NCBI RefSeq assembly: GCF_016650815.1
Contig: NZ_JAEKEZ010000033.1
Location: 496,001 to 560,000, forward strand
Length of the DNA stretch: 64,000 nucleotides
Source: Pseudomonas sp. TH31
Lineage (GTDB): Bacteria > Pseudomonadota > Gammaproteobacteria > Pseudomonadales > Pseudomonadaceae
Reading direction: 5' to 3'
The position numbers were made by a program, and so were the translations under genes. This document shows, in pieces, positions 27,085 through 36,645 of the stretch (position 1 is its first letter; every line of letters begins with the position of its first letter). The notes under the pieces are model-generated. The model had not been told where the DNA came from. It did not search any database and saw only the letters and a program-made list of their open reading frames with translations.

Positions 27085-30000
27085 ATGGGCTGGCCGGTCT
27101 GATTCAACGGCGTGTCGGTCTGAGCTTGCTGGCCCTTGGGGTCATGCTGCTGGGAGCCTTCGCCTATTTTCAACTGCCGGTGGCGCCATTGCCGACCGTG
27201 GATTTTCCAACCATCCAGGTCACCGCCAAACTGTCCGGGGCGAGCGCCGAGACCATGGCTTCCTCCGTGGCCACACCACTGGAGCGGGCGTTTGCCGCTG
27301 TACCGCAAGTCACGTCGATGACCTCGTCGAGTGCGGCGGGAAAAACCCAGATTGTGTTGCAGTTCGACCTGTCGCGGGATATCGATGGCGCCGCCCAGGA
27401 TGTGCAAACGGCAATCAACACGGCGACGCCCAATCTGCCCAAGACCATGTCCAGTGCGCCGACCTTCAACAAGGTCAACCCGGCCGAGGGCACCGTGATG
27501 TCCCTGGCCGTTACCTCGCCGACCCGCACGCTGCCGGAACTTGATCGCTACGCCGACAATTACATCGCCCAACGTCTGTCGCAGATGCCCGGCGTCGGCC
27601 TGGTGGATTTTCACGGCGAACAGAAACCCGCCGTGCGGGTGCAGATCGATCCCGATGCGCTGGCCGCTCGCGGTCTGACCCTGGAAGACGTGCGCAGCGT
27701 GATTGGCGTCAGCACCCTCGATCAACCCAAAGGCAGCCTCGACGGACAACAGCGCTCGATCACCCTCGGGGCGACCGACCAACTGCTCGATTCGCAGCAT
27801 TACCGCGACCAGATCATTGCTTATAAAAACGGCATGCCGATCAAGCTCGGCGATCTGGGCCGGGTGATTGCCGGTGCCGAAGACACCCAGCAAGCCGCGC
27901 AGTTGGGCGCCGAGCCAACCGTCATTGTCGACATCCACAAGCAACCGGGTTTCAACCTGTTGTCGACGATTGCCACGATCAAGGCAAAACTTCCCGAACT
28001 GACCGCCTCATTGCCGCGAGATGTGCAGGTTCAGGTGGTGGGCGACCGCACCCAGACCATCGAAGCCTCGGTCAATGACATGCAATTCACCTTGCTGCTG
28101 TCGATTGCCCTGGTGGTCGTGGTGATCTTTGTGTTCCTGCGCAAAGCCACCGCGACGCTGATTCCCAGCCTGACCATTCCGTTGTCCCTGGTGGCGACGT
28201 TCGGGGTGATGTACCTGCTGGGCTACAGCCTCGACAACCTGTCGATCATGGGCCTGGCGATTGCCGTCGGGTTTGTCGTGGACGACGCCATCGTGGTCAT
28301 GGAAAACATTGTCCGACACCTTGAAATGGGCAAGTCGCGCCTGCAATCGGCGGTCGATGGTTTGCGTGAGGTGGCGTTCACTATTGTCTCGATGACGGTG
28401 TCGCTGATCGCGGTGTTCTTGCCGATTCTGTTGATGTCCGGGATTGTCGGCCGACTGATGCGTGAGTTTGCGGTGACCGTCAGCGTGGCGATCATCATGT
28501 CTTGCATCGTATCGCTGACCATCACCCCGATGCTCTGTGCCTGGCTGCTCAAACCCCACGCCGAAACCGAGGAAGGACGTTTTGCCCTGGCTTGTGAGCG
28601 GGCGCTCACCGGGCTGCACAATGGCTATCGACGCAGCCTCGACTGGGTGCTTGATCACCAGCGGCTGACGTTGGCGGTGGCCGTGGCGACGCTGGCGGCG
28701 ACGGCGGTGTTGTATGTCGCGATTCCCAAGGGCTTTTTCCCGCAGCAGGACAACGGTTTGATTCAGGGCGTCGCCGAAGCGGCGCCGGATATCTCGCCTA
28801 TCGCCATGCGGGCGCAGGTCAACCGTGCAGCCGAAGTGATCGGCCAGGATCCGGCGGTGGCCGGGTGTATTTCTGGATCGGCCCGAACCCGACGGTCAGC
28901 CAAGGCAAGGTGATGATCAACCTCAAGCCGTTCAGCGAACGCACCGCCAGCGCCGGCGAGGTCATCCGCCGCTTGCAACCGGCCCTCGACAAGTTGTCCG
29001 GGATCAAGGTCTACATGCAGGCCAACCAGGATATCCAGATCGGTGGCCGGGCCAGCAAGACCCAATATCAGTACACCTTGCAGGACCCGGACAGCGTCGA
29101 GCTGGACCACTGGAGTGGCGTATTGCTGGAAAAACTCAAGACGTTGCCACAGTTGCAACACGTGACGTCGGACCAGCAACAAGCCATTGCCCAATCGACC
29201 CTGGTCATCGACCGGCCCACTGCGGCACGCCTCGGGGTGACGGTGCAGGTCATCGACGATGTGCTTTACGATGCCTTCGGCCAACGGCAGATTGCGACGA
29301 TGTTCACTCAACTGGATCAGAACCATGTGATTCTGGAACTGGACCCGAGCTGGCAAACCTCCACTGCAACACTTGCGCATCTGTTTGTACGCGCAAGTTC
29401 CGGCGCCCTGGTGCCGCTGAGCCTGCTGGCGAACGTCAAGACCGAGCAAGTGCCGATCATCATCAACCATCAGGGCGTATTCCCGGCCATTACCCTGTCG
29501 TTCGACCTGGCACCCGGACACGCCTTGAGCGAGGCGGTCAGCGCGATCAACCAGGCGTCCCTGGCCGTGGCGATGCCCGACACCGTCGTCGGCAGTTTCC
29601 AGGGCACCGCTCAAGCCTTTCAGGATTCACTGAAATCGCAGCCCTGGTTAATTCTGGCGGCCATTCTCACGGTTTACATCGTGCTCGGTGTGCTATACGA
29701 GAACGCCATTCACCCGCTGACGATCATCTCGACGCTGCCATCTGCCGGTTTCGGTGCGCTGCTGGCGCTGATCATTTGCGGTCAGGACCTGTCGGTGCTG
29801 GGGATGATCGGGATCATTCTGTTGATTGGCATCGTCAAGAAAAACGCGATCATGATTGTCGATTTCACCCTGCAAGCTCAGCAACGGGGCATGTCACCCC
29901 GTGAGGCCGTCCGGGAAGGTTGCCTGTTACGTTTGAGACCGATCCTGATGACCTCGCTGGCAGCCTTGCTCGGGGCTGTGCCGCTGGCGTTCGGGCATGG

Positions 30001-30157
30001 CGCCGGTTCCGAGTTACGCCAACCGCTGGGCATTGCGATTGTTGGCGGTTTGGCGGTTTCACAGATTCTGACGCTCTACACCACGCCCGTGGTCTATCTT
30101 TGGTTCGAACGTCGGCGCCGCAGGACGCAGCCCGGCACCGCAGGTGTCACAGTTTGA
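27081..30157 (+). pseudogene. RND multidrug efflux permease (HAE1/MdtBC type), single-base frameshift
   Basis: An inner-membrane proton-driven pump of about 1025 residues when repaired. The N-terminus LPVAPLPTVDFPTIQV and the two periplasmic porter regions are typical of MdtB/MdtC/MuxBC pumps. The proton-relay aspartates are in VGFVVDDAIVVMENI near residue 395. The frame breaks in CCGGG at 28863-28865, after DPAVAG. One more G gives GVYFWIGPNPTVSQG, which continues to a normal second half with twelve membrane helices in total. The operon has a single pump gene, so it probably works as a homotrimer. The substrate is unknown. Confidence 0.87.
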
Positions 30158-30177
30158 AACCGGCAGTGGAGCCACGC

Positions 30178-31461
30178 ATGGGGATGGATTTCAAACAGAG
30201 CCTGACTAAACGGATTGTGATCGTATTTGCCTTGATGAGCGCCTTCGTCGCGGGGGTCTTTGCGGTGGGCATTATCGCCACGGTACACGTGGTCGAGCGC
30301 AAGCTGACGACCACCAGCCTCGGTGGCGGGCTAAACCGTCTGCTGCTGATGGATGACACCGGTGACTGGAGTCATCGACCTGAAAAGGACGAGCTGTTTT
30401 TTGTCCAGGGCGGGCAGGGGACCTTGTCCATGGACTCTGAACTGGAAGCGCTGGCCCCGGGCTTTCAGGAAATCGAGTATCAGGGTGACGACTTCTACGC
30501 CATGGTCGAGGTGGTGGGCGGGCGCAAATATGTGTTGCTGCGCAACCAACTCAGCCTCGAACAACGTGAGCGTGTGTTGTTCGCGGTGGTGATTGTCGGT
30601 TTCATCTTGAGCATTGCCCTGGCGATCCTGTTGGGCTGGCTGCTGGCGCGAAGGGTGATGGCCCCGGTGATTCGACTGGCACGCCAGGTACGCCATCGCG
30701 ATCAACTACTGGACCTGGCGCCACCGCTGCACCCCGACTATGCCGTGGACGAGGTCGGGGAACTGGCTCTGTCGTTCGACCAGACCCTGGGCCGGCTGCG
30801 CGCCGCCCTGAGCCGGGAAAAGCTCTTTACCAGCGATGTCAGCCACGAGTTGCGCACACCGTTGATGGTGCTGGCCAGTTCCTGTGAATTGCTGCTGAGC
30901 AATCCCTCGCTGGACCCACGCTCATCGGCGCAGGTCAGTCGCATTGCCCGGGCCAGCGATGAAATGCAGCAATTGGTCGAAACCTTTCTGATGCTGGCTC
31001 GCGCCCGTGAGGCTTCCGGCACCGGTGCAAGCGCGACAATAAAAGAAGTCGCCGATGGCCTGGCCGATATTTGGGGGCGGTTGATCCGGGAAAAGGGTAT
31101 CGAGTTCATCTATGACGCCGCCCACATCTCGGCTGAATGCCATAACCTGACGTTCCTGCAATCGGTCATGAGCAATTTGCTGCGCAACGCCTGGCACTAC
31201 ACCGATCGTGGCTACATCCGGCTGACATTGCGTGAACACGGTTTCAGTGTCGAAGACAGCGGCATCGGTATTCCCGAAGAAAAGCGCCACGCGATGTTCC
31301 AGCCATTTGTCCGGGGTGATGAAAACCGGGGAGAGGGGCTCGGGTTAGGGCTTTCACTGGTTCAGCGCATCTGTACCAAGCAGCAATGGCGGGTGGAGCT
31401 CAGCAGCCTTGAACCCAACGGTTGTTGTTTCACCGTTGAGCTGATGCCGCGCGACCTGTAG
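30178..31461 (+). CDS. Two-component sensor histidine kinase of the efflux operon
   Basis: A 427-residue membrane kinase. Helices at about residues 12-35 and 135-160 bracket a sensor of about 100 residues. The H-box is FTSDVSHELRTPLMVL near residue 220, with N-box LLRNAWHYTD, G1 VEDSGIGIPE and G2 GEGLGLGLSLVQRI. The ATG has a TGGAG site seven bases before it and lies 20 bases past the pump stop. As the last gene of the unit it is the likely partner of the regulator at 23710. Its stop codon lies inside the inverted repeat that follows. Confidence 0.9.
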   Translation: MGMDFKQSLTKRIVIVFALMSAFVAGVFAVGIIATVHVVERKLTTTSLGGGLNRLLLMDDTGDWSHRPEKDELFFVQGGQGTLSMDSELEALAPGFQEIEYQGDDFYAMVEVVGGRKYVLLRNQLSLEQRERVLFAVVIVGFILSIALAILLGWLLARRVMAPVIRLARQVRHRDQLLDLAPPLHPDYAVDEVGELALSFDQTLGRLRAALSREKLFTSDVSHELRTPLMVLASSCELLLSNPSLDPRSSAQVSRIARASDEMQQLVETFLMLARAREASGTGASATIKEVADGLADIWGRLIREKGIEFIYDAAHISAECHNLTFLQSVMSNLLRNAWHYTDRGYIRLTLREHGFSVEDSGIGIPEEKRHAMFQPFVRGDENRGEGLGLGLSLVQRICTKQQWRVELSSLEPNGCCFTVELMPRDL

Positions 31462-31548
31462 GAGCAAAGCTTGCTCGCGATGGCGGTGTGTCAGTCAGCA
31501 TTGAGACCGACTGAAACACCGCCATCGCGAGCAAGCTTTGCTCCTACA
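31457..31548. repeat. REP-like perfect inverted repeat (33-bp arms) between convergent genes
   Basis: Arms 31457-31489 and 31516-31548 are exact reverse complements with ends TGTAGGAGCAAAGC. It contains the last bases of the kinase gene and ends ten bases before the pqiC stop. It probably works as a two-way terminator or barrier between the converging units. Confidence 0.9.
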
Positions 31549-31557
31549 AGGATGCGG

Positions 31558-32109
31558 TTAATCAGAGGGCCCCGGGCAACCCCGTTGCGCGGCGGCTGCT
31601 TGACTGATGACTGCGGCCAGTCGCTTGACGTTGTTCTGCTGGGCTGTCACCAGATCTTCAATGGACGGACCTGACGGCGTCTGCAAAGTGCTGCGGCAGG
31701 TTATCAGCGTGTTATCGCCGGCGCCGAGCGGGCGCAGGCGCCATTTGACGTCGATCAAGCCGTACTGGCCGGGAATCGAGTCGAAGCGCTGCACATCCAC
31801 CCGCAACGAGACTTTGTGCTGCGGGTTGGCGTTCGACAGTTGGTCCAACAGTGCGCTGCGCAATTCATCCGCAAGGCTTGCACCCCACCAGTCGGTTTCG
31901 AGGATCGCCAAGCCACTGTTGCCCTGGCGAATGACGATCTGTGGACGATCCACCTGAGGTGGCACGCTGATGCCTTCGATCTTGATCTCGTCGCCGCTGC
32001 CCCGTGCCGGTTGTGCCGGGGTCAGGGTGTGAAAGTGAATCGGATCGCTGCGGCACGCCGTGAGGAGTAACAACGCAGCAACCAACGTAAACTTTGGCGA
32101 AAAAGCCAT
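31558..32109 (-). CDS. pqiC: PqiC/YmbA-family outer-membrane lipoprotein
   Basis: A 183-residue lipoprotein. The signal MAFSPKFTLVAALLLLTAC ends in a lipobox (LTAC), followed by RSDPIHFHTLTPAQ. The ABC-type transport auxiliary domain is suggested by VDRPQIVIRQGNSGLAILET and the run to LITCRSTLQTPSG. In E. coli PqiC is thought to bind the PqiB tunnel to the outer membrane. It follows pqiB by 17 bases. Confidence 0.88.
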   Translation of the reverse strand: MAFSPKFTLVAALLLLTACRSDPIHFHTLTPAQPARGSGDEIKIEGISVPPQVDRPQIVIRQGNSGLAILETDWWGASLADELRSALLDQLSNANPQHKVSLRVDVQRFDSIPGQYGLIDVKWRLRPLGAGDNTLITCRSTLQTPSGPSIEDLVTAQQNNVKRLAAVISQAAAAQRGCPGPSD

Positions 32110-32126
32110 GGGTGTTGCTCCTGTGA

Positions 32127-33782
32127 TCAGTTACGCGGTGGCCCTTGCAGATCCGACGGCGCCGCATTGTCGGGTCGGCCGCGAATCAGCGATTCCGGGT
32201 GCCGCCCCAGGTAATCCGAGAGTTCACGCAGGGAACGCGACATGCGTTTGAGTTCGTCCAGGGTCTGGGTCAGTTGTTCGCGTTGCGGCGAGTCTTCTGC
32301 GAGGGTCGAGCTGGCCGAGTTCAGGGTCTTGCTGACGTCCGCCAGGGTGGTCTGCACGCGGGGCAGGGTCTTGGTGTTGAATTGCGCCAGGCTTTTGCGC
32401 AGCTCGACGAGGTTGCTGTCGAGGTTGCTGGCAATCCGTTCGACCGGCAGTTGGTTGATCTTGTTGACCATGGCCTCCAGTTTTTCCTGCAATTGCTCGA
32501 GGCTCCCAGGGATGGTCGGGATGCTGACCGGCCGGGCATTTGGATCGAACGCCACTTTTTCCGCTTTCGGGTAGAAATCCAGTGCGATGTACAGTTGACC
32601 GGTCAACAGGTTGCCGTTGCGGGCCTGGGCGCGCAGGCCGTTTTCAATAAAGGTGCCGATCAGGCGCACGCCAGCGGCTTCGTCATTGGGATCATGCATC
32701 AGGGCCTTGATCATCTTGGTATGCGCCTGGCCGAGGCGTTGCGGGTAGATCACGATGCCGACATTGACCGGGAAGCTGCGTTTCTTCTCGTCGAAGTCCA
32801 GATTGATCGCCACCACCTTGCCGATTTCCATGCCGAGGAATTCCACTGGCGCATCAACCTTGAGCCCGCGCAGGGCCTGGTCGAAACGCAGGCTCAGGTA
32901 CTGCGGCTTACCGTTGGGCGGGGCGAGGGCAGTTGTCTGGTCGTCGAACAGCTCGAAGGTTTTCTCCTCGGTGGCGGGCTGATCGTTGGGGCTGTAGTCC
33001 GGGGCACGAAAGGCGATGCCACCCACCAGCAACGAAGACAACGATTCAGTCTTCACCGCAAAACCGTTGGCGCCGATGTTCAGGTCGATGCCGCTGGCGT
33101 TCCAGAACCGGGTGTTCTCGGTGACATAGGCGTCATTGGGCGCATGGATAAAAAGTTCGAGATTGACGCCTTTGCCATCGGCATCCAGCGCATAAGCCAC
33201 CACTTGGCCGACCGGGATCTTGCGGTAATAAATCGGCGAGCCGATATCCAGCGAACCGAGGTCCTGGGAATGCAGGGTGAAGCGCTTGCCAGGTTCGCCA
33301 TAGGTGATGGGCGGTGGGTTTTCCAGGCCGTTGAAGTTCTTCGCGCGACCATCGGCGCGCCCGATATCGGCGCCGATGTAGTCTCCGGACAGCAGGGTAT
33401 CGATGCCCGACACGCCGCCTGCCCCGATGCGCGGGCGTACGACCCAGAATTGCGAGTCTTCGCGGGTGAAGGTTTCGGCCTGCTTGGATAGCTTGATCGT
33501 GGCATCGACACTCTTTTGGTCGTTGCTCAATTCAACATCCGAGACTTGGCCGATAACCACATTGCGGTATTTGACTTCGGTCTTGTTGGCGGTCAGACCG
33601 TTACCGGTCTTGAAGGTCACGATGATGGTCGGGCCTTCCTGCATCAGGCTGTGCACCACCAGGGAGATCCCCACCAGTACGGCCACAATCGGCACGATCC
33701 ATACCAGCGATACGCTGAAACGACGGGTCTTGATACTGGCCTGACCTGGGGCTTGCGGCCCGTCAGTGGCTTGCGACTTCAT
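32127..33782 (-). CDS. pqiB: PqiB, MCE-domain intermembrane lipid transport protein
   Basis: A 551-residue periplasm-spanning protein with one N-terminal membrane helix (about residues 27-47, SLVWIVPIVAVLVGISLVV) and three MCE domains. The first begins TIIVTFKTGNGLTANKTEVKYR; the others begin near FTLHSQDLGSLDIGSPIYYR and LSLRFDQALRGLKVDAPVEF. A long C-terminal coiled coil (about 440-530) forms the needle. PqiB hexamers make a tube for lipids between the two membranes. Its start overlaps the end of the upstream pqiA gene by about 20 bases. Confidence 0.93.
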   Translation of the reverse strand: MKSQATDGPQAPGQASIKTRRFSVSLVWIVPIVAVLVGISLVVHSLMQEGPTIIVTFKTGNGLTANKTEVKYRNVVIGQVSDVELSNDQKSVDATIKLSKQAETFTREDSQFWVVRPRIGAGGVSGIDTLLSGDYIGADIGRADGRAKNFNGLENPPPITYGEPGKRFTLHSQDLGSLDIGSPIYYRKIPVGQVVAYALDADGKGVNLELFIHAPNDAYVTENTRFWNASGIDLNIGANGFAVKTESLSSLLVGGIAFRAPDYSPNDQPATEEKTFELFDDQTTALAPPNGKPQYLSLRFDQALRGLKVDAPVEFLGMEIGKVVAINLDFDEKKRSFPVNVGIVIYPQRLGQAHTKMIKALMHDPNDEAAGVRLIGTFIENGLRAQARNGNLLTGQLYIALDFYPKAEKVAFDPNARPVSIPTIPGSLEQLQEKLEAMVNKINQLPVERIASNLDSNLVELRKSLAQFNTKTLPRVQTTLADVSKTLNSASSTLAEDSPQREQLTQTLDELKRMSRSLRELSDYLGRHPESLIRGRPDNAAPSDLQGPPRN

Positions 33783-34419
33783 CCATGACCTCCTCGTTGT
33801 TTGGTTTATCTAGCTGGCTATCCCAGATCAGTCGCGGATCGAAGCTCATCGCCGAGAGCATGGTGAACACTACCACCAGGCCAAAAAACAGAATGCCCGG
33901 ACGCGGTTCGATATCGGCCAGGGCTTGAAACTTGACCAGGGAGGCCACCAGCGCCACCACGATCACATCAAGCATTGACCAATAACCGATGACCTCGACG
34001 AAACGGAACAGCTTCGACCGCTCCTTGCGCGCCCATTGGCTGTCACGCCGAACAGTCACCAACAGCAACGTCAGGGCGACGAACTTGATGCCGGGCACCG
34101 CGATACTGGCGATAAAAATGATCAGGGCAATGTCCCATGCACCGGAGTCCCAAAACTCCAGCACGCCGCTGATGATGGTGCTGTCGGCGCCGTTACCGAC
34201 CATTCGGGTGTTCATCACCGGCAACAGATTGGCCGGGACGTAAAACGCCAGGGCCGTGAACATATAGGCCCAGGTCCGGGCAAGGGAATTGGTCTTGCGC
34301 CGATGCAGCGGCGCACCGCAGCGCTCACATTCGTGAGGGTCGTTGGTCATGTCGCAGGCCAGGCCACAGCTGTGACACAGGCACAGGCCGAGTTCGCTGG
34401 CGACCGGAGGCATTGTCAT
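33763..34419 (-). CDS. pqiA: PqiA-like membrane protein, C-terminal half type
   Basis: A 218-residue membrane protein. A zinc-ribbon-like head CHSCGLACDMTNDPHECERC (about residues 15-34) is followed by four hydrophobic segments with FYVPANLLPVMNTRM near residue 60. It matches the second half of E. coli PqiA (about 417 residues), and with the gene before it makes up the whole protein. Its ATG overlaps the upstream TGA (ATGA). A missing T in TTTT at the junction would also split a single gene, so a frameshift cannot be ruled out; separate PqiA halves are known in Pseudomonas. Confidence 0.85.
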   Translation of the reverse strand: MTMPPVASELGLCLCHSCGLACDMTNDPHECERCGAPLHRRKTNSLARTWAYMFTALAFYVPANLLPVMNTRMVGNGADSTIISGVLEFWDSGAWDIALIIFIASIAVPGIKFVALTLLLVTVRRDSQWARKERSKLFRFVEVIGYWSMLDVIVVALVASLVKFQALADIEPRPGILFFGLVVVFTMLSAMSFDPRLIWDSQLDKPNNEEVMDEVASH

Positions 34420-35012
34420 AAAATGTCCCACAGTTCACGGATATCGCGCCCGGCGATGCGGATCATCATCAGGCTGAGAACGGCCAGGGCGAACAGGCCG
34501 ATACCGGGCAGTACATCCAGCAACCCGGCGAGCTTGATGACCGCGACCATCGCACCCAGCAGGCAGACTTCCAGCATGCTCCAGGGCCTCAGCGTTTCGA
34601 GCCAGCGCATGCAGAACCTGAAGCCCGGCGCGCGCTGGCGTGCGAGGGCGAAGCTCAATACCCAGATCAGCAGCAATAACTGGAAGATCGGCGCGATGAT
34701 CATGGCGATCGCCGCCACCATGGCGATGAAGGTGATGGGCCCCAGACTCAGGGCCAGCACCGAGTCCCAAAGCGTGGCGCTGTTTTTCAGGCCTTTCAGG
34801 TTGATGCTCATGACCGGATAGAAATTGGCAAAAATCCACAGCACCAATGCGGTGAAGGTCAAGGCCAGGCGCTGCTCCATCGTCAGGCCGTTATAGCGCT
34901 GGAGCACGCCGCCGCAGCGAGTGCACAGGGTTTTCTGATGCTTGGCGAGCGTGACTTTTTCATACACGCAGTCGCAGTGCTCGCAGATGATCAACTGCTC
35001 AGTTGTGGCCAT
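34416..35012 (-). CDS. pqiA: PqiA-like membrane protein, N-terminal half type
   Basis: A 198-residue membrane protein. It has a cysteine cluster CEHCDCVYEK ... LCTRCGGVL (about residues 9-37), then four hydrophobic segments with FANFYPVMSINLKG near residue 65 and PWSMLEVCLLGAMVAVIKL near 145. It resembles the first half of PqiA, the inner-membrane partner of the PqiB tube. ATG 35012 is used; 35021 would add three residues. Neither has a clear Shine-Dalgarno sequence. Confidence 0.85.
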   Translation of the reverse strand: MATTEQLIICEHCDCVYEKVTLAKHQKTLCTRCGGVLQRYNGLTMEQRLALTFTALVLWIFANFYPVMSINLKGLKNSATLWDSVLALSLGPITFIAMVAAIAMIIAPIFQLLLLIWVLSFALARQRAPGFRFCMRWLETLRPWSMLEVCLLGAMVAVIKLAGLLDVLPGIGLFALAVLSLMMIRIAGRDIRELWDIL

Positions 35013-35344
35013 GGGTCGCATTCGCAAGGAGGCTAAAAAGTCAGAGCACCACATCAATATAGAAGTGCCTTGCGATTGAGCAAATTAAAAGGCTGAAGGC
35101 TGGCGCAGTCGCCATTTTGCAGGAGCCCGTCAGGTGAGGCGCAAAACGGTGGGAGCGAGCTTCGCTTGATTGGCCGGCATCGCTTATTGATGGCCTGACG
35201 CATTCAAATGTAGGAGCTGCCGAAGGCTCGGGCCGCGTTCGGACGATCTTTTGATCTTGCTTTTAACAACCAAGATCAAAAGATCGCAGCCTTCGGCAGC
35301 TCCTACGGGGGGCGGGGTTCGTCAGTCATTACGGCGTTGCGTCA
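35013..35344. other. Intergenic region between pqiA and the polyamine oxidase gene
   Basis: 331 bases without a gene. They contain the pqi promoter, a lone degenerate REP half (GTGGGAGCGAGCTTCGCTTG near 35150) and the larger asymmetric inverted repeat listed next. Confidence 0.6.
35210..35306. repeat. REP-like inverted repeat with unequal arms
   Basis: The right arm (35272-35306) pairs with the left arm (35210-35258) at both ends, but the left arm has about 14 extra bases in the middle (CGGGCCGCGTTCGG region). That insert matches the long arm of the element at 1010-1109, while the right arm is the short version. The left arm therefore looks like a mixture of two repeat variants. Confidence 0.8.
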
Positions 35345-36645
35345 TTAACCGAGCATTTCGCGCAACCGATACCAGAACATGCCCAGTGCCAGCAGCGGTG
35401 AACGCAGGGCGCGGCCACCGGGGAAGGTCATGTGCGGCACGGCGCTGAACACATCGAAACCTTGGCTGTGCCCGGCATGGATCGCTTCACCGAGCAATTT
35501 TGCGCACCAGTGGGTCACGTTCAGGCCGTGGCCCGAGTATCCCTGGGCGTAGTAGACGTTCGGGTACTGGCTCAAGCGCCCAACCTGCGGAAAGCGATTG
35601 GCCGAGATGCCGATCTTGCCGCCCCATTGGTAGTCGATGCGCACGTTCGCCAGTTGCGGGAACACCTTGAGCATTGCCGGACGCATATAAGCCGCGATAT
35701 CCGCCGGATCGCGCCCGGAGTAGTGGCAGGCACCACCGAACAGCAAGCGTCGGTCCGCCGAGAGCCGGTAGTAATCCAGGCCGACTTTCTGGTCACACAG
35801 CGCCAGGTTCTGCGGGATCAATTGCGCGGCGACCTCGGCTGACAGCGGTTCGGTGGCGATGATGTAACTGCCCGCCGGAAGGACCTTGCCGCTGAGCTTC
35901 GGCTCGAGCTCTTCCAGATGCGCGTTGCAACCGAGTACCAGGCTGCCGGCGCGGATCGTGCCGCCTGCACAGCGAACTTGTACGGTGCTGCCATGGATGA
36001 TCTCCAGCACCTCGCTTTGCTCGAAGATCCGCACGCCGAGGGATTCGGCCAGCCGGGCTTCGCCAAGGACAAGATTGAGCGGGTGCAGGTGACCGGAGCC
36101 CATGTCGATTAAGCCGCCGGCATACACCTCGCAATTCACTACTTGCTGGCGGATCTGCTCCGGGCCGACGATTCGGGTTTCATGGGCGTATCCGGACTGA
36201 GCCAGATCCTCTTGCTCAACCTTGAGCGCAGCAAACTGCGCCGGCGTATTGGCCAATTCACAGAAGCCCCAGCGCAGGTCGCAGTCGATCCCGTGTTCGC
36301 GGATTCGATTGCCCACCAGCGCCACGGATTCGACCCCGGCGCGCTCCATGTAATCCACGCCTTCAGTGCCGACATAACGAGCGAACCCGCTAACGTCATG
36401 GCCAATACCGCGAATCAACTGCCCGCCATTACGCCCGCTAGCCCCCAACCGATACGCCGGGCTTCCAGCAGGATCACCGAGAGTCCGCGCTGCGCAAGCT
36501 CGATGGCGGTGTTCACTCCGGTAAACCCGCCGCCGATCACGCAGACATCGGCCTCCAGGTCCGATGCCAGCGTGGGGTAGGGCGCCAGGTTTTTTGCACT
36601 GGCGACGTAATAGGAGTGGGCATGTTCGTTGCGGTACTGATTCAT
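35345..36645 (-). pseudogene. puuB: FAD-dependent gamma-glutamylputrescine oxidoreductase (PuuB type), single-base frameshift
   Basis: A DAO-family flavoprotein of about 433 residues when repaired. The N-terminus has the FAD loop ADVCVIGGGFTGVNTAIELA (about residues 33-52) and VILLEARRIGWG. The frame breaks there, in a run of five C (36442-36446; G on the coding strand). A sixth G gives GASGRNGGQLIRGIGHD, the family signature. A C-terminal GYSGHGLNVTHWCAKLL motif completes the FAD site. PuuB oxidises gamma-glutamylputrescine to the aldehyde. Its ATG overlaps the stop of the upstream binding-protein gene (ATGA). Other D-amino-acid-oxidase-like roles are possible, but the neighbours support polyamine use. 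Confidence 0.83.
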
